Shown: positions 15,738 to 23,875, counted from the first letter of the stretch. The stretch: 55,328 nt of DNA from CAYWNA01 sp964459305 (GCA_964459305.1 CAYWNA010000067.1:1-55328); one strand, 5' to 3'. Notes: generated from the letters alone by a model not told the origin. A program made the numbers and translations.

Positions 15738-15810
15738 GTACCCATCCGTGTGTCTCTATCCGTGTGCGCAACGCAATTGACTGCGCACACGGATGGAAAC
15801 ACACGGATAC
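15738..15810. repeat. intergenic inverted repeat (ATCCGTGTG type)
   Basis: The arms read GTACCCATCCGTGTG...ATCCGTGTGCGCA on the left and the near complement on the right, meeting around 15770. Each arm contains ATCCGTGTG twice, so the repeat is internally repetitive. It sits between the YHS gene and the small membrane protein gene and has no coding capacity. Confidence 0.7.
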
Positions 15811-15869
15811 CCAAGATTGCGCAAGGATCGTTGATGTCTCCCCTACCGTTCAGGCTATTTGGTCCGGCC

Positions 15870-16272
15870 TTATCCCGCACCAGCCACAATTTCTTCGGCA
15901 ACGTCCGTTGGTTCTCGTTGTCTGCGACGTTTTGCTTTGATCTTGATCGCGCGGACGACGATCAGGAAAAGGAGCAACCCAGCCGCGATGGCAATGACAA
16001 TCGACGCGGTGGCACTGGGATTCCCGGCAATCACCGGAAACGAAATCACTTCGGTCTGTCCCTCGACCTGCATCGTCAGTTCGACAACGTATTCGCCGTC
16101 TTCGGGAAGCGTGGTTGAAATCTTGTGCAAGCCGTCAAACTGTGAGACCTCGGTCGACGGAAGGACGTCGAGGTTATTTCCAAAGGTAAACGTCTGCAAT
16201 ACCCGCACGCCGACCGGCTGTTCATAGGGTTCGCTGCTGACCGCATCTTTGATCCGTATTTGTCTGAGTCAT
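15870..16272 (-). CDS. small membrane protein with an apparent frameshift
   Basis: An uninterrupted frame from GTG at 16208 gives 112 residues: a beta-rich domain (QTFTFGNNLDVLPSTEV...DGEYVVELTMQ), one membrane helix (about residues 71-90) and a basic tail. Protein-like sequence continues upstream of that GTG without a start. An ATG at 16272, eleven bases after the Rieske stop begins, lies one base out of frame. Removing one A from the run at 16259-16261 joins them into a 133-residue protein starting MTQTIRIKDAV. I do not recognise the family with confidence. It appears to form a unit with the second Rieske gene upstream and the YHS gene downstream. Confidence 0.6.
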
Positions 16273-16280
16273 AGCTTTAC

Positions 16281-16766
16281 TCACACTACGAGTCGCACGT
16301 CTGGAGGGACCTCTTTCTGCTGGTCGACCACCAGTTGTCCGTCCGGTGCCAGAGATAACTCCAGGTAAATCAACGGCTTAGGTGCGGGGCCGGCCCGGAC
16401 CCGGCCTTGGGCGTCAAACCGGCTGCCGTGACACGGGCAGTGATAGGTCCCGTCTTCGTTTCGCGTGACGACGCAGCCCAGGTGCGTGCAGACGGAAGAG
16501 ACCGCATAGAGACCACTGGTATCGGAGAAGATCCACAAACGGCTTTCCGGCTGCGGCGTCACTTCCGCCGAGAGGTACTTCTTCACCGGACCGAGTTTCA
16601 CGCGCGGGTTCGATTCCGGAAAAACCGACGGCATGGGCAACCGCAACGCCCCCATCAGCGCCACGCCCACCGCGCTGATGGCCGACCATGTGGCCGCCAA
16701 GCCCAAGAAGTCGCGCCGCTCTTTGGGGCTGACAAATCGTTGGCTCGTCTGAAGGTCCGTGGTCAT
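16281..16766 (-). CDS. second Rieske [2Fe-2S] protein
   Basis: The product is 161 residues with an N-terminal membrane anchor (ERRDFLGLAATWSAISAVG, about residues 16-34) and a complete Rieske domain. CTHLGC gives Cys93, His95 and Cys98; CPCHGS gives Cys110, Cys112 and His113. The C-terminus EVPPDVRLVV lacks an obvious extra domain. No cytochrome b gene accompanies it, unlike the Rieske protein at 13350. It therefore looks like the survivor of a second bc-type complex, or a subunit that exchanges with the first. GAGGAA precedes the ATG, and the next gene begins about eight bases after its stop. Confidence 0.92.
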   Translation of the reverse strand: MTTDLQTSQRFVSPKERRDFLGLAATWSAISAVGVALMGALRLPMPSVFPESNPRVKLGPVKKYLSAEVTPQPESRLWIFSDTSGLYAVSSVCTHLGCVVTRNEDGTYHCPCHGSRFDAQGRVRAGPAPKPLIYLELSLAPDGQLVVDQQKEVPPDVRLVV

Positions 16767-16808
16767 CGTTTATTCCTCATGCCGTTCTTCATGACACGCC
16801 ATCGCCCG

Positions 16809-16887
16809 GGGAGGGCGAGGCTCCCGCCGAGCCGATGATGAGACGAACCGCACAGCCAAGGCGGCTCCGCAGGAGCGTCGCCCTCCC
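16809..16887. repeat. GGGAGGGCGAGGCTC inverted repeat, copy 1
   Basis: The left arm GGGAGGGCGAGGCTC and the matching right arm GAGCGTCGCCCTCCC enclose a divergent centre. A second copy lies at 18051-18121 with the same arms. This copy sits between the second Rieske gene and the remnant of the GltD-like gene, in a region where the original reading frame has been lost. Confidence 0.75.
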
Positions 16888-16917
16888 AAATACATGGCTT
16901 ACGCCTCTGGCGCGTGA

Positions 16918-17250
16918 CCTGTTTGCCGCTGGCGACCGCATCGATCAACAAGCGAGGTCCGTACGCGATGTCCCCCGCGATGAACACATCGTCGGCCGAC
17001 GTCCGCAACGAGTCTTGGTCACACGGTACTCAGGAATTCCGACCGCCAACATCCCAGCCGGGACCGGTTCCATCTCGTACACAGTCGGCCGGCACCCCAA
17101 GAGCGCCAAATCGTGGGCCGCCGCCAAACCCGCCGGCCCGGAGCCGATGATCGCCACCGGCTCGCCATCGGTGTTATCCGGCAATTCACGATCTCCGAGG
17201 AATCGCCTCAGTCCGGCCAATTCTTCACCGGCGAGGCAATCGCGCCCGGA
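16918..17250 (-). pseudogene. remnant of a GltD-like FAD/NAD(P) oxidoreductase
   Basis: Two separated pieces of one protein are readable. The first, in the Rrf2 frame, has the FAD motif AIIGSGPAGLAAAHDLALLG (about 17148-17091) and ends at GIPEYR near 17022. The second, in another frame, is DDVFIAGDIAYGPRLLIDAVASGKQ (about 17000-16918), the usual C-terminal FAD motif of GltD relatives. In intact family members these are separated by roughly 230 residues, including the NAD(P) domain, so about 700 bases are missing. The junction is abrupt and out of frame. The enzyme is certainly non-functional here. Confidence 0.8.
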
Positions 17251-17808
17251 AGCGTGTCCGATCAGTCGGCGAAGCAGACCGAGCGATGGGCCATCCCCAT
17301 CACCGCCTACCTCGAAGAAGCGTTCTTGAGCAAATCGCTTGGCCCCTGATTGTGCTTTTGCTCCAGGAAGCGGCTCAAGCAGACATTCGATTCGGTTGTC
17401 GTACGTCTCGGACGGACATGGTTTTCGCAAGAGTTCAGCAAGCGTCCAGCGCGACAGGACCCCGACGATCGCTCCGTGCAATTCTGCGCCCGCTTGGTGA
17501 AACGCACACGTTTTATCGAGTCTGTCGGCGTCCTGGCAGAAATCCCCCAAGATCGCTCCTTGACACGCTTCCACAATCGAGAGCAAAGAGATCTCTTCGG
17601 GCGAGCGATTGAGCGTCACTCCGCCCGACACTCCGCGATGAGCCCGGAGCATGCCGGCTCTGGCCAAATGCCGCGCAACTTTCGCCAAATACGTAGGCGA
17701 TTCCCCCAGCCGCTCGGCCATGTGCCGCGGCGAAATGGGTTGGCCCGTACCATTGAGCCCAAGGTGCGTCAGCGCACGAATTGCCGAGATGGAGGTCTTC
17801 GTAAACAT
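16945..17808 (-). CDS. Rrf2-family regulator, copy 2, fused to an oxidoreductase fragment
   Basis: Residues 1-148 are a close paralog of the regulator at 14881, with an intact winged helix and cysteines at 82, 91 and 101. The first protein continues with a Lys/Gly-rich tail. This frame instead runs into a further 140 residues containing a GltD-like FAD-binding start and then nonsense after the deletion junction near 17022. The 287-residue product therefore looks like a regulator welded to a dead enzyme fragment. The DNA-binding and cluster-binding parts should still fold. It has the same promoter and operator layout as copy 1. Recent local duplication is likely, given near identity over the first 145 residues. 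Confidence 0.8.
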   Translation of the reverse strand: MFTKTSISAIRALTHLGLNGTGQPISPRHMAERLGESPTYLAKVARHLARAGMLRAHRGVSGGVTLNRSPEEISLLSIVEACQGAILGDFCQDADRLDKTCAFHQAGAELHGAIVGVLSRWTLAELLRKPCPSETYDNRIECLLEPLPGAKAQSGAKRFAQERFFEVGGDGDGPSLGLLRRLIGHASGRDCLAGEELAGLRRFLGDRELPDNTDGEPVAIIGSGPAGLAAAHDLALLGCRPTVYEMEPVPAGMLAVGIPEYRVTKTRCGRRPTMCSSRGTSRTDLAC

Positions 17809-17828
17809 CGCCGCAAATCAGACAAGTA

Positions 17829-17872
17829 GGATAAGATGTATCCGAGTTATCCGATGCAGGCCCCGCTGTCAA
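17829..17872 (-). promoter_or_regulatory. promoter and candidate Rrf2 operator, copy 2
   Basis: On the minus strand, TTGACA (17867-17872) is followed after 17 bases by TAACTC (17844-17849), a weaker -10 than in copy 1. The inverted repeat GGATAA-N12-TTATCC (17829-17852) sits in the same place relative to the -35 box as at 14902-14925. The 12-base centre differs in sequence but not in length. Confidence 0.7.
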
Positions 17873-18050
17873 GTGTTTGCGGCAACGTTTTCTGATATTG
17901 TCTCGCCAGACGACTGCAACGATCGCAGAAAACCCATTCCATCGTTGAACGGGGGCGATGCGCCGGCCAACTGGCAGGTTCTTCCGCCACTGGCGATCCT
18001 GTCTATTTGAGGGTGTCCGGGAATTCGACATGCTGGAATCCACGGTTATC

Positions 18051-18121
18051 GGGAGGGCGAGGCTCCTGCCGAGCCGCGCGTCGGTGCCAGAAATCAGGCT
18101 CCGCAGGAGCTTCGCCCTCCC
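18051..18121. repeat. GGGAGGGCGAGGCTC inverted repeat, copy 2
   Basis: It has the same arms as the element at 16809-16887 (GGGAGGGCGAGGCTC against GAGCTTCGCCCTCCC), with a different centre. It lies 20 bases beyond the stop of the FAD protein at 18141 and could fold at the 3' end of that message. Confidence 0.75.
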
Positions 18122-18140
18122 AATTCCCGGTCACCCTCAT

Positions 18141-20228
18141 CTATTTGAGAACCGGCAAAGTTGGTGGCTGGTCGGTTAGAGACGTTTCTTCGTCCTCGAC
18201 GACATCTTTGAGCTTGCAGAGCGCGTGATTCCACGCCACGTCGTGTGGAAATGCCGGGAAACAGAGCCTAAACAGATGCCACGCCACCTTTCTTGGCATA
18301 TTGCTTCCACCGGGAAAGTCAAATGCGACGTAGATGGAAAGAAGGCAAACCTCGCCATCGTGTCCGTCGATGTCGAATGCGAATACGCCGCCTTTGGAAA
18401 ATCCATCTTGAACGCGATAGACCAAGTAGCGCTCCGGTACAGCCTTTTCCAGAACCATACTGAATGACAGACGCGGAATGAATACGTCATAGCGAATCGT
18501 GCTGCCCACTCGGTTTGGCTCCCCTGAAGTTCTTTGCACCTTGATCAACCTGGGCGTGAAGTACTCCTGGTCCTCGCTTCCGAACTTCCCTAACTGGTCC
18601 CATATTTTCGTTTCCGTCGCCCGGATCTCGATCGAGTAGAGTTTTTCAAATTGGGGAGGCCGCGGCGGCGGCTCGTGAGCCAGTAATCTCTGAAGCTCTT
18701 GGCGTTTCTCTTCGACGTTTTCCTTTGGGACGCCCGTGGGATACCTCCCGAACCCGTGCCATTTCAGGCCGAATACAAGTTCCGTCAGATAATTCCTCAT
18801 GGTGACGAGAATGCCTCCTACCACGATGCGTCCGACGCTGACGGGGTGGAGCATGGACAGGAGAATCGACCGGTAAGTATCGTCGCCACTGGCAATCCTC
18901 CATAACGCATCCGATAGCCTACGGTCGCCTGCCGGTTTCGTCCTGATTTCCGTGATAACTGCCTGATACAAACATCTGCTGAGCATAGGACGTGAGAACG
19001 TGATCCGGTTAACGAGAAAGACGATCGCACCAAACCGGTTGTCCGTGTTCAGCTCTTTGATGACGGGCAAGTAAGATTTTCGCAGACTTCTTCTATCGAT
19101 GCCTGTATCCAGAACCGCGTCCACCAACGCCGTGGCTGTAAGATATGCGGAGTAGATGCCGTCCTTGCACAACCGTGAAGCGGCCATATCACCAACAACG
19201 GCTATTCTGTCTCCAACCGGGCATGCGGCGGGACCGACGGTCATGTTTGGGTTGCACAGACAGACTCGTGCGAACTCGACGGTTCCGGGAAACACGCGTT
19301 TTACGTGCGGAAGACTCACGAACTGTTCTACCAAGCCGACGTTTTCACTGGGATGGGCGTTGTCGACACTTGGCCCGATCAGGACGGCGGTCACATATCG
19401 TCCTTTGGGCATTAGAAAGGAGAGTTCAATCTTGAGTTCTTTGGAACCGTATTGCACAAAGTGCGTCTGGCCTTCCATGAACTTGGCGGATTTCTCGTCC
19501 GTCTGGAGTTCGCAGATCAGCGTTTTCCGGACTCTAGGTGGGCGGAACCGCGGGATGACGTTCTGGAGAGAACGAACTAGCGGAGCGGACTGCAGACTCA
19601 TGCCCGGCGTCTGGTTGACGCCTGCCGCAAACACCGCAAAATCGGCTTCCGTTTCCTCGTGTGGGCCTTTCGTGTCTTTGGTGCTTCGGTGGGTCACGAC
19701 GGGCTTGCCGTCATCAGAATAGCGGATGTCCCGAACTTCGCCCTGAATGACGAGAGCACCTTCTTCGACAGCTTTGTCCAGCAGGAAGGCATCGAAATTG
19801 ACGTACCTACCGGGGCGAGTTTTGGGCCTAGACCCGCGAAAAACCGACAGCATTCTTCTTCCCTCGGGAATCGGTAGCACGTTGGTTTTCCAGTCGCCGT
19901 GAACGGCGAGCGACTCGACGTTACCGGCCACGATGTCTTCAGGCAAAGTGAGTTCAAGCTCGGTCAGAACGTCAGCCATTCTGGGCGAAATGGCGCCGGC
20001 GCAATGGCCGCATCCCTCACGACACGAAAGCGGGGACGAACTGGCGTAGAACTGAAGCTCCTTCTTCTTCTCCAGAATGAGAACCTCTACCTTTCTGCCG
20101 AGTTGCCTCGCTCGGCGCAGCAAGGTAATCGCAAAGAAGGAACCTGCCGGCCCACCGCCGACGACAAGAACTTTTGCCGGGTCTGGAAGAAGGATGTGTT
20201 CTTTCGCTTTGTTGCTGAGGTGAGTCAT
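18141..20228 (-). CDS. large FAD-dependent oxidoreductase with SRPBCC-like C-terminal domain
   Basis: This is a 695-residue protein. The N-terminus has a Rossmann FAD site (VLVVGGGPAGSFFA, residues 20-33). A cysteine group CREGCGHC follows at 69-76, which could bind iron-sulfur or zinc. The central part resembles geranylgeranyl-reductase/halogenase-type flavoproteins, including a second FAD motif (VGDRIAVVGDMAASRLCKDG). About residues 550-690 look like an SRPBCC/START ligand-binding domain (from FEKLYSIEIRATETKIWDQL). Substrates may thus be hydrophobic, such as a lipid or quinone precursor; this is inference. No signal peptide is seen. It stands alone, with a weak ribosome site. The combination of domains is unusual and I do not know a named family for it. 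Confidence 0.75.
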   Translation of the reverse strand: MTHLSNKAKEHILLPDPAKVLVVGGGPAGSFFAITLLRRARQLGRKVEVLILEKKKELQFYASSSPLSCREGCGHCAGAISPRMADVLTELELTLPEDIVAGNVESLAVHGDWKTNVLPIPEGRRMLSVFRGSRPKTRPGRYVNFDAFLLDKAVEEGALVIQGEVRDIRYSDDGKPVVTHRSTKDTKGPHEETEADFAVFAAGVNQTPGMSLQSAPLVRSLQNVIPRFRPPRVRKTLICELQTDEKSAKFMEGQTHFVQYGSKELKIELSFLMPKGRYVTAVLIGPSVDNAHPSENVGLVEQFVSLPHVKRVFPGTVEFARVCLCNPNMTVGPAACPVGDRIAVVGDMAASRLCKDGIYSAYLTATALVDAVLDTGIDRRSLRKSYLPVIKELNTDNRFGAIVFLVNRITFSRPMLSRCLYQAVITEIRTKPAGDRRLSDALWRIASGDDTYRSILLSMLHPVSVGRIVVGGILVTMRNYLTELVFGLKWHGFGRYPTGVPKENVEEKRQELQRLLAHEPPPRPPQFEKLYSIEIRATETKIWDQLGKFGSEDQEYFTPRLIKVQRTSGEPNRVGSTIRYDVFIPRLSFSMVLEKAVPERYLVYRVQDGFSKGGVFAFDIDGHDGEVCLLSIYVAFDFPGGSNMPRKVAWHLFRLCFPAFPHDVAWNHALCKLKDVVEDEETSLTDQPPTLPVLK

Positions 20229-20586
20229 CTTCGTCCGCCCACGCGAGTTTTAGACGCGCACCGTGCACACAGCCATGGGCGTACGTTTCCAGGGTGCCAG
20301 TGGCTCCATCGGCATCATCGTGCCGAAGACATTCGCCTCAATTCGAAGGGTGGCCGCTCACAAGTTTTCGAGTACTTGGTGATGGCTTCTTCGCCAAAGA
20401 CTTCTAATCGGGTGCTCATCCCATTGCAAGTACGTGGTAGATCAGTACGATAATACAATAATCTTCCGCCAGGTCAACGTGGTCAGCCCAATCGTGGCGC
20501 ATTCGGTTCGTTTCGCTCAGTCGAACTCAGCACATTTGACGAGCGCGGCACCTTTCCCCGACTCTCTATCACAGGAGGGACAAATC
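20229..20586. other. divergent intergenic region
   Basis: These 358 bases separate the FAD protein gene from the small secreted protein gene on the other strand. No gene or strong repeat was found. AT-rich positions around 20449-20465 could hold a promoter. CAGGAGGGA just before 20587 is the ribosome site for the plus-strand gene. Confidence 0.4.
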
Positions 20587-20956
20587 ATGTCCTCGCGCAT
20601 CATTTCCGTCCCGTTGTGGTTCGTGTTCCTTGTCAGTTGCGCTGGCATCGGTTTCCACGGTTCGATATTGTGGGCGCAAGAAGCCGGCGAGCAGGAGGCG
20701 GTTGCGGCGGGCATCAAACTGAAGAAAGTTCATGCTGGACTTTGGCGAGGACCAGGCCCGGCGCAACATCCAGCTACTGAAGACAAACGACGTGGACCCG
20801 ATGGCCACGACGTTCTTCTACCAAGCCGGCTCCACCCTCCGCTCGCGCGGCTTGGACGAACAACTCGGAGCCCTCGTTTCATTGTGGCAGGCAAACGTCC
20901 AGGCTCGCACTCTCGCCTACCTCGGCGGTTTCGGCGGGGCGGATGCCAAACCGTAA
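20587..20956 (+). CDS. small secreted protein with an apparent frameshift
   Basis: The ATG at 20587 follows AGGAGG. It starts a signal peptide (VPLWFVFLVSCAGIGFHGS...WAQ) and a stretch ending GIKLKK. The frame then becomes implausible. Removing one A from the run at 20725-20727 joins a second frame, FMLDFGEDQARRNIQLL onwards, that ends at 20956 with GGFGGADAKP. The repaired protein is about 122 residues. Gln/Leu-rich sequence in the second half suggests a helical exported protein. The family is unknown. It ends just before the stop of the convergent flavodoxin gene. Confidence 0.65.
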
Positions 20957-20984
20957 CCGTTTGGCGATTTGCCCACGTTGGGCC

Positions 20985-21518
20985 CTAATCGGCCAGCATC
21001 TCGCTCAGTAGTTGGCCCCAACGTTTGGCTTCGGGCAAGTCCAACAGATCGAAACCTTGGAACTCCTCGTGCATCAGGAAGCGATAGAACCAACTGAGCG
21101 TTTTGAAGTCGCGCTCGTCGAGCTGGTCGGGAACGAGTCGCCCGCCAAAGCCGCGCGCAGCCAATACCGTGCCGCCCGTCATGTTGGCCAAGCCGTCGGC
21201 ATAGTCTTGCTGAGTGTAGAGTTGTTCGTCTTCTTCGCCCGTCAACCCCGGGTCGAGTTGCATGTCGGCCGCCGCCGTGATAAAGGCGGCAATCTTGAGT
21301 CGCTCCAGCGAGTTCTTGTTCTTCCGGATGAAACGCACGACCGAGTTCAGGTAGTCGCCGGCGTAGATGGGCGAGCCGATGACGATCACGTCATAGGATC
21401 CCACGTCTGGCTGACTGGCGGCATCCGCCGAATCAGCACCCAGCCCGTCGGCGATCGCTTGTGCCACCTCCGCGGTTGAACCGTACTTGCTACCAAAGAC
21501 GACCAGACATTTGGTCAT
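20985..21518 (-). CDS. flavodoxin-domain protein
   Basis: The 177-residue protein has the FMN-binding loop GSKYGSTAEVAQAIADGL (about residues 9-26) and a second loop GSPIYAGDYLNS, as in the HemG/flavodoxin-5 family. It is probably a cytoplasmic FMN electron carrier. The C-terminal 50 residues (DERDFKTLSWFYRFLM and onward) are an extension rich in aromatics. It begins 11 bases after the malate dehydrogenase stop in the same direction, so the two are likely co-transcribed. Confidence 0.85.
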   Translation of the reverse strand: MTKCLVVFGSKYGSTAEVAQAIADGLGADSADAASQPDVGSYDVIVIGSPIYAGDYLNSVVRFIRKNKNSLERLKIAAFITAAADMQLDPGLTGEEDEQLYTQQDYADGLANMTGGTVLAARGFGGRLVPDQLDERDFKTLSWFYRFLMHEEFQGFDLLDLPEAKRWGQLLSEMLAD

Positions 21519-21529
21519 TGCGTTCCTCC

Positions 21530-22456
21530 TCAGAACTCAAGTGCGGTCATGCTGGAGCGAATCAGCGCCGCGGACTTCTGTAGTGCTTCGCGCTCATCGT
21601 CCATCAGCTCGATTTCCAGGATTTGCTCGACGCCCGCGCTGCCCAGCTTGACCGGTACACCAAAGCAAATGTCGTCCAGGCCGTACTCGCCTTCCAGATA
21701 GACGCAACACGGCAGAATCTGCTTGCGATCTTTGAGGATTGCCTCGACCATCTGCATGGTGGCGGCGCTCGGTGCGAAGAAAGCACTGCCCTTCTTGAGC
21801 AAAGACACGATTTCGCCGCCGCCTTTGCGGGTGCGCTGCACAATGGCCTCGATGCGATCCGGCGGAAGGAGCTCGGTGATTGGAATGCCCGCGACCGTCG
21901 AGTAACGAGGCAGGGGGACCATCTCGTCGCCGTGGCCGCCCAGCACGAAGGCGTGTGTGTTCTCGACACTCACGTCCAACTCCATCGCGATAAACGCTCG
22001 CATGCGGGCGCTGTCCAGGATGCCGGCCTGTCCGATGATGCGCTCCCGCGGCAGCCCGCTGACCTTCTGGGCCAGGTAGACCATCGTGTCCAGCGGGTTC
22101 GTGACCAAAATGATGATGGCCTCGGGTGAGTGACTCACAATGTTCTCGATCACATCACGGATGATCTTGCCGTTGACGCTCACCAGATCCTCGCGGGTCA
22201 TGCCCGGCTTGCGCGGCAGTCCCGCCGTGACCACGACAATGTCGGATTCGGCCGTGTCTCTGTAATCGTTGGTGCCGATGATGTTCAGGTCGTAGTTCTC
22301 CACCGGCCCGGCTTCCAACAAATCCAACGCCTTGCCCTGCGGCATGCCGTCGACGATATCCATCAACACGACGTCGCCGAGTTCTTTGACCGCACACCAG
22401 TGAGCGGCAGTTGCACCCACAAAACCGGCGCCGACGATGGAAATCTTGTTGCGCAT
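21530..22456 (-). CDS. mdh: malate dehydrogenase, LDH-like type
   Basis: The 308-residue NAD-dependent enzyme interconverts malate and oxaloacetate. Features are the NAD loop GAGFVGATAAHW (about residues 9-20), VTNPLDTMVYL with the substrate-positioning Asn, the LDSARMRAF segment, and the catalytic histidine in GGHGDEMVPL. The length is normal for the LDH-like MDH of planctomycetes and many other bacteria. The frame is open for another 66 codons upstream but has no protein-like sequence there. The ATG beginning MRNKISIVG was chosen on homology, with GGGTGAT as a modest ribosome site. Confidence 0.93.
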   Translation of the reverse strand: MRNKISIVGAGFVGATAAHWCAVKELGDVVLMDIVDGMPQGKALDLLEAGPVENYDLNIIGTNDYRDTAESDIVVVTAGLPRKPGMTREDLVSVNGKIIRDVIENIVSHSPEAIIILVTNPLDTMVYLAQKVSGLPRERIIGQAGILDSARMRAFIAMELDVSVENTHAFVLGGHGDEMVPLPRYSTVAGIPITELLPPDRIEAIVQRTRKGGGEIVSLLKKGSAFFAPSAATMQMVEAILKDRKQILPCCVYLEGEYGLDDICFGVPVKLGSAGVEQILEIELMDDEREALQKSAALIRSSMTALEF

Positions 22457-22685
22457 AGTGATCACCCTGCTGCAAGAACCAATGCAAGACTCTGCATGTA
22501 TTGATGCGTGGCCCGGATTATGATCGCCCGATGCGAAGCCGTCAACTAGTCGCGCCTGAAACAGAGGACTTCGCCGGTGGCTGTGGATATGGAGAGCCAG
22601 TTGTTTTGCACCATCCGATTGATGGCCACGAGACCGGCTCCTGCCTTGGATCACGGCAGAAACAAAATGCCGGCGTTAGCCGGTC

Positions 22686-22753
22686 GTAGCCGAACTTGCC
22701 AGAGGTTGGAAGATGCAATTCCATACGGTCCAAAGTCTGGCGACTTCGGCTAC
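22686..22753. repeat. GTAGCCGAA inverted repeat, copy 1
   Basis: Arms at 22686-22703 and 22736-22753 (beginning GTAGCCGAACTTGCC) pair with two or three mismatches around a 32-base centre. The centre and left flank resemble the element at 35680-35746. It occupies the space between the aldo/keto reductase stop and the malate dehydrogenase start. No gene was found in the rest of this gap. Confidence 0.75.
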
Positions 22754-22790
22754 CATTTGTTTTTGGGTCGATTGCTGCTGCGATCGCTGG

Positions 22791-23792
22791 TCAGACCGCG
22801 GGGCCGAAACGCGGTCCCCAGTCTTTTGCCAGGCGACGCCCGGCTTGGGCAAGCGAGGCTTGTTCTTGTTGGGTCAGGGGAGCGTAGTTCTTCACCATCT
22901 GTACGTTTTGGCGAAGTTGCTCGACGGCGTGGACCCCGATCACCAATGCAGCGACGCCGGGCAAGCCGAGGCCGTAGTTGACCGCTTGCTGCAAATACCG
23001 TGTGTCCATCTGCGGTCCTGGATCAGGACCGTTGGCGACACCAAATCCGCCTTTCATGCCGCCGAAGACTTTCATGCAAGCGATACCCATACCCTGCCGC
23101 TTCGCCTCGGGCAGGACCTTCTCTTCGAATCCGTAGGTATGACGATCGACGAAGTTCATCGCGCACATCAGCACGTCGATCTGGCCCGATTCGACAAGCG
23201 GTAGGAATTTCTCTGGAAGCGAATGGCCCGACATACCGAGAAAGCGCGTCTTACCCGTCTCCTTTTGTCGCAGTAGATAAGACAGGGCACCGTCCTTGGC
23301 CATCACTTGCTCGACCTTTCGGTTCCCGACGCCGTGAATGTAGAGGAGATCGACGTGGTCTGTCTGCAAGTCACGCAAAGATGCTTCGAACGATTTCTGG
23401 GCATCTGCCGCGGTGTCGGCCCACACCTTCGTGGTCAGGAACGCTTCGTCGCGTCGCTTGCGCAGCGCCAAGCCGATGCCGGCTTCCGCGTTGTCGTACG
23501 CTCGCGCCGCATCGATTAGGTTGATACCGAGATCCAACGCTTCATTCACAATCTCTGCGACGCCACGATCGTCGATGGTGTCGCACTTGCCGCTGGGCCA
23601 CGTCCCCAGCCCCAGCATACTCACCTTCTCCTTGGTCTTGCCGAGCACGCGGCGAGGTAGTCCTTGTTCGGCCGCCGAGGCCGCCTGGATCGGCATCGTG
23701 CCGTTCAGCAGAATCGCCCCTGCTCCCAAAGCCCCGGCGCCTTCGAGGAACATGCGGCGATTCATCCGGGACGTATCATTGTTGTCAGACAT
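22791..23792 (-). CDS. Tat-exported aldo/keto reductase
   Basis: The product is 333 residues with a Tat signal (MNRRMFLEGAGALGAGAILL, residues about 10-29) and an aldo/keto-reductase barrel. The catalytic tetrad is visible: Asp94, Tyr99 (DAARAYDN), Lys122 (TTKVW) and His153 (YIHG). Such exported AKRs are frequent in planctomycetes; substrates are unknown. GAGGAGA precedes the ATG. The next gene downstream is the DUF362 protein, but its own stop lies 83 bases upstream of this gene's start, so they may be independent. Confidence 0.9.
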   Translation of the reverse strand: MSDNNDTSRMNRRMFLEGAGALGAGAILLNGTMPIQAASAAEQGLPRRVLGKTKEKVSMLGLGTWPSGKCDTIDDRGVAEIVNEALDLGINLIDAARAYDNAEAGIGLALRKRRDEAFLTTKVWADTAADAQKSFEASLRDLQTDHVDLLYIHGVGNRKVEQVMAKDGALSYLLRQKETGKTRFLGMSGHSLPEKFLPLVESGQIDVLMCAMNFVDRHTYGFEEKVLPEAKRQGMGIACMKVFGGMKGGFGVANGPDPGPQMDTRYLQQAVNYGLGLPGVAALVIGVHAVEQLRQNVQMVKNYAPLTQQEQASLAQAGRRLAKDWGPRFGPAV

Positions 23793-23875
23793 GGTCTTCT
23801 CCTCAAATCGTTTCGTGATGCGGCCATAACATGCTCATCAGACGCGGATATGGAACCGCTCCGACGGAGCCGCAA

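Noticed and set aside
17513..18043. 176-residue open frame upstream of the second Rrf2 gene
   Set aside because: It overlaps the Rrf2 gene in another frame and runs through its promoter, with no protein-like features.
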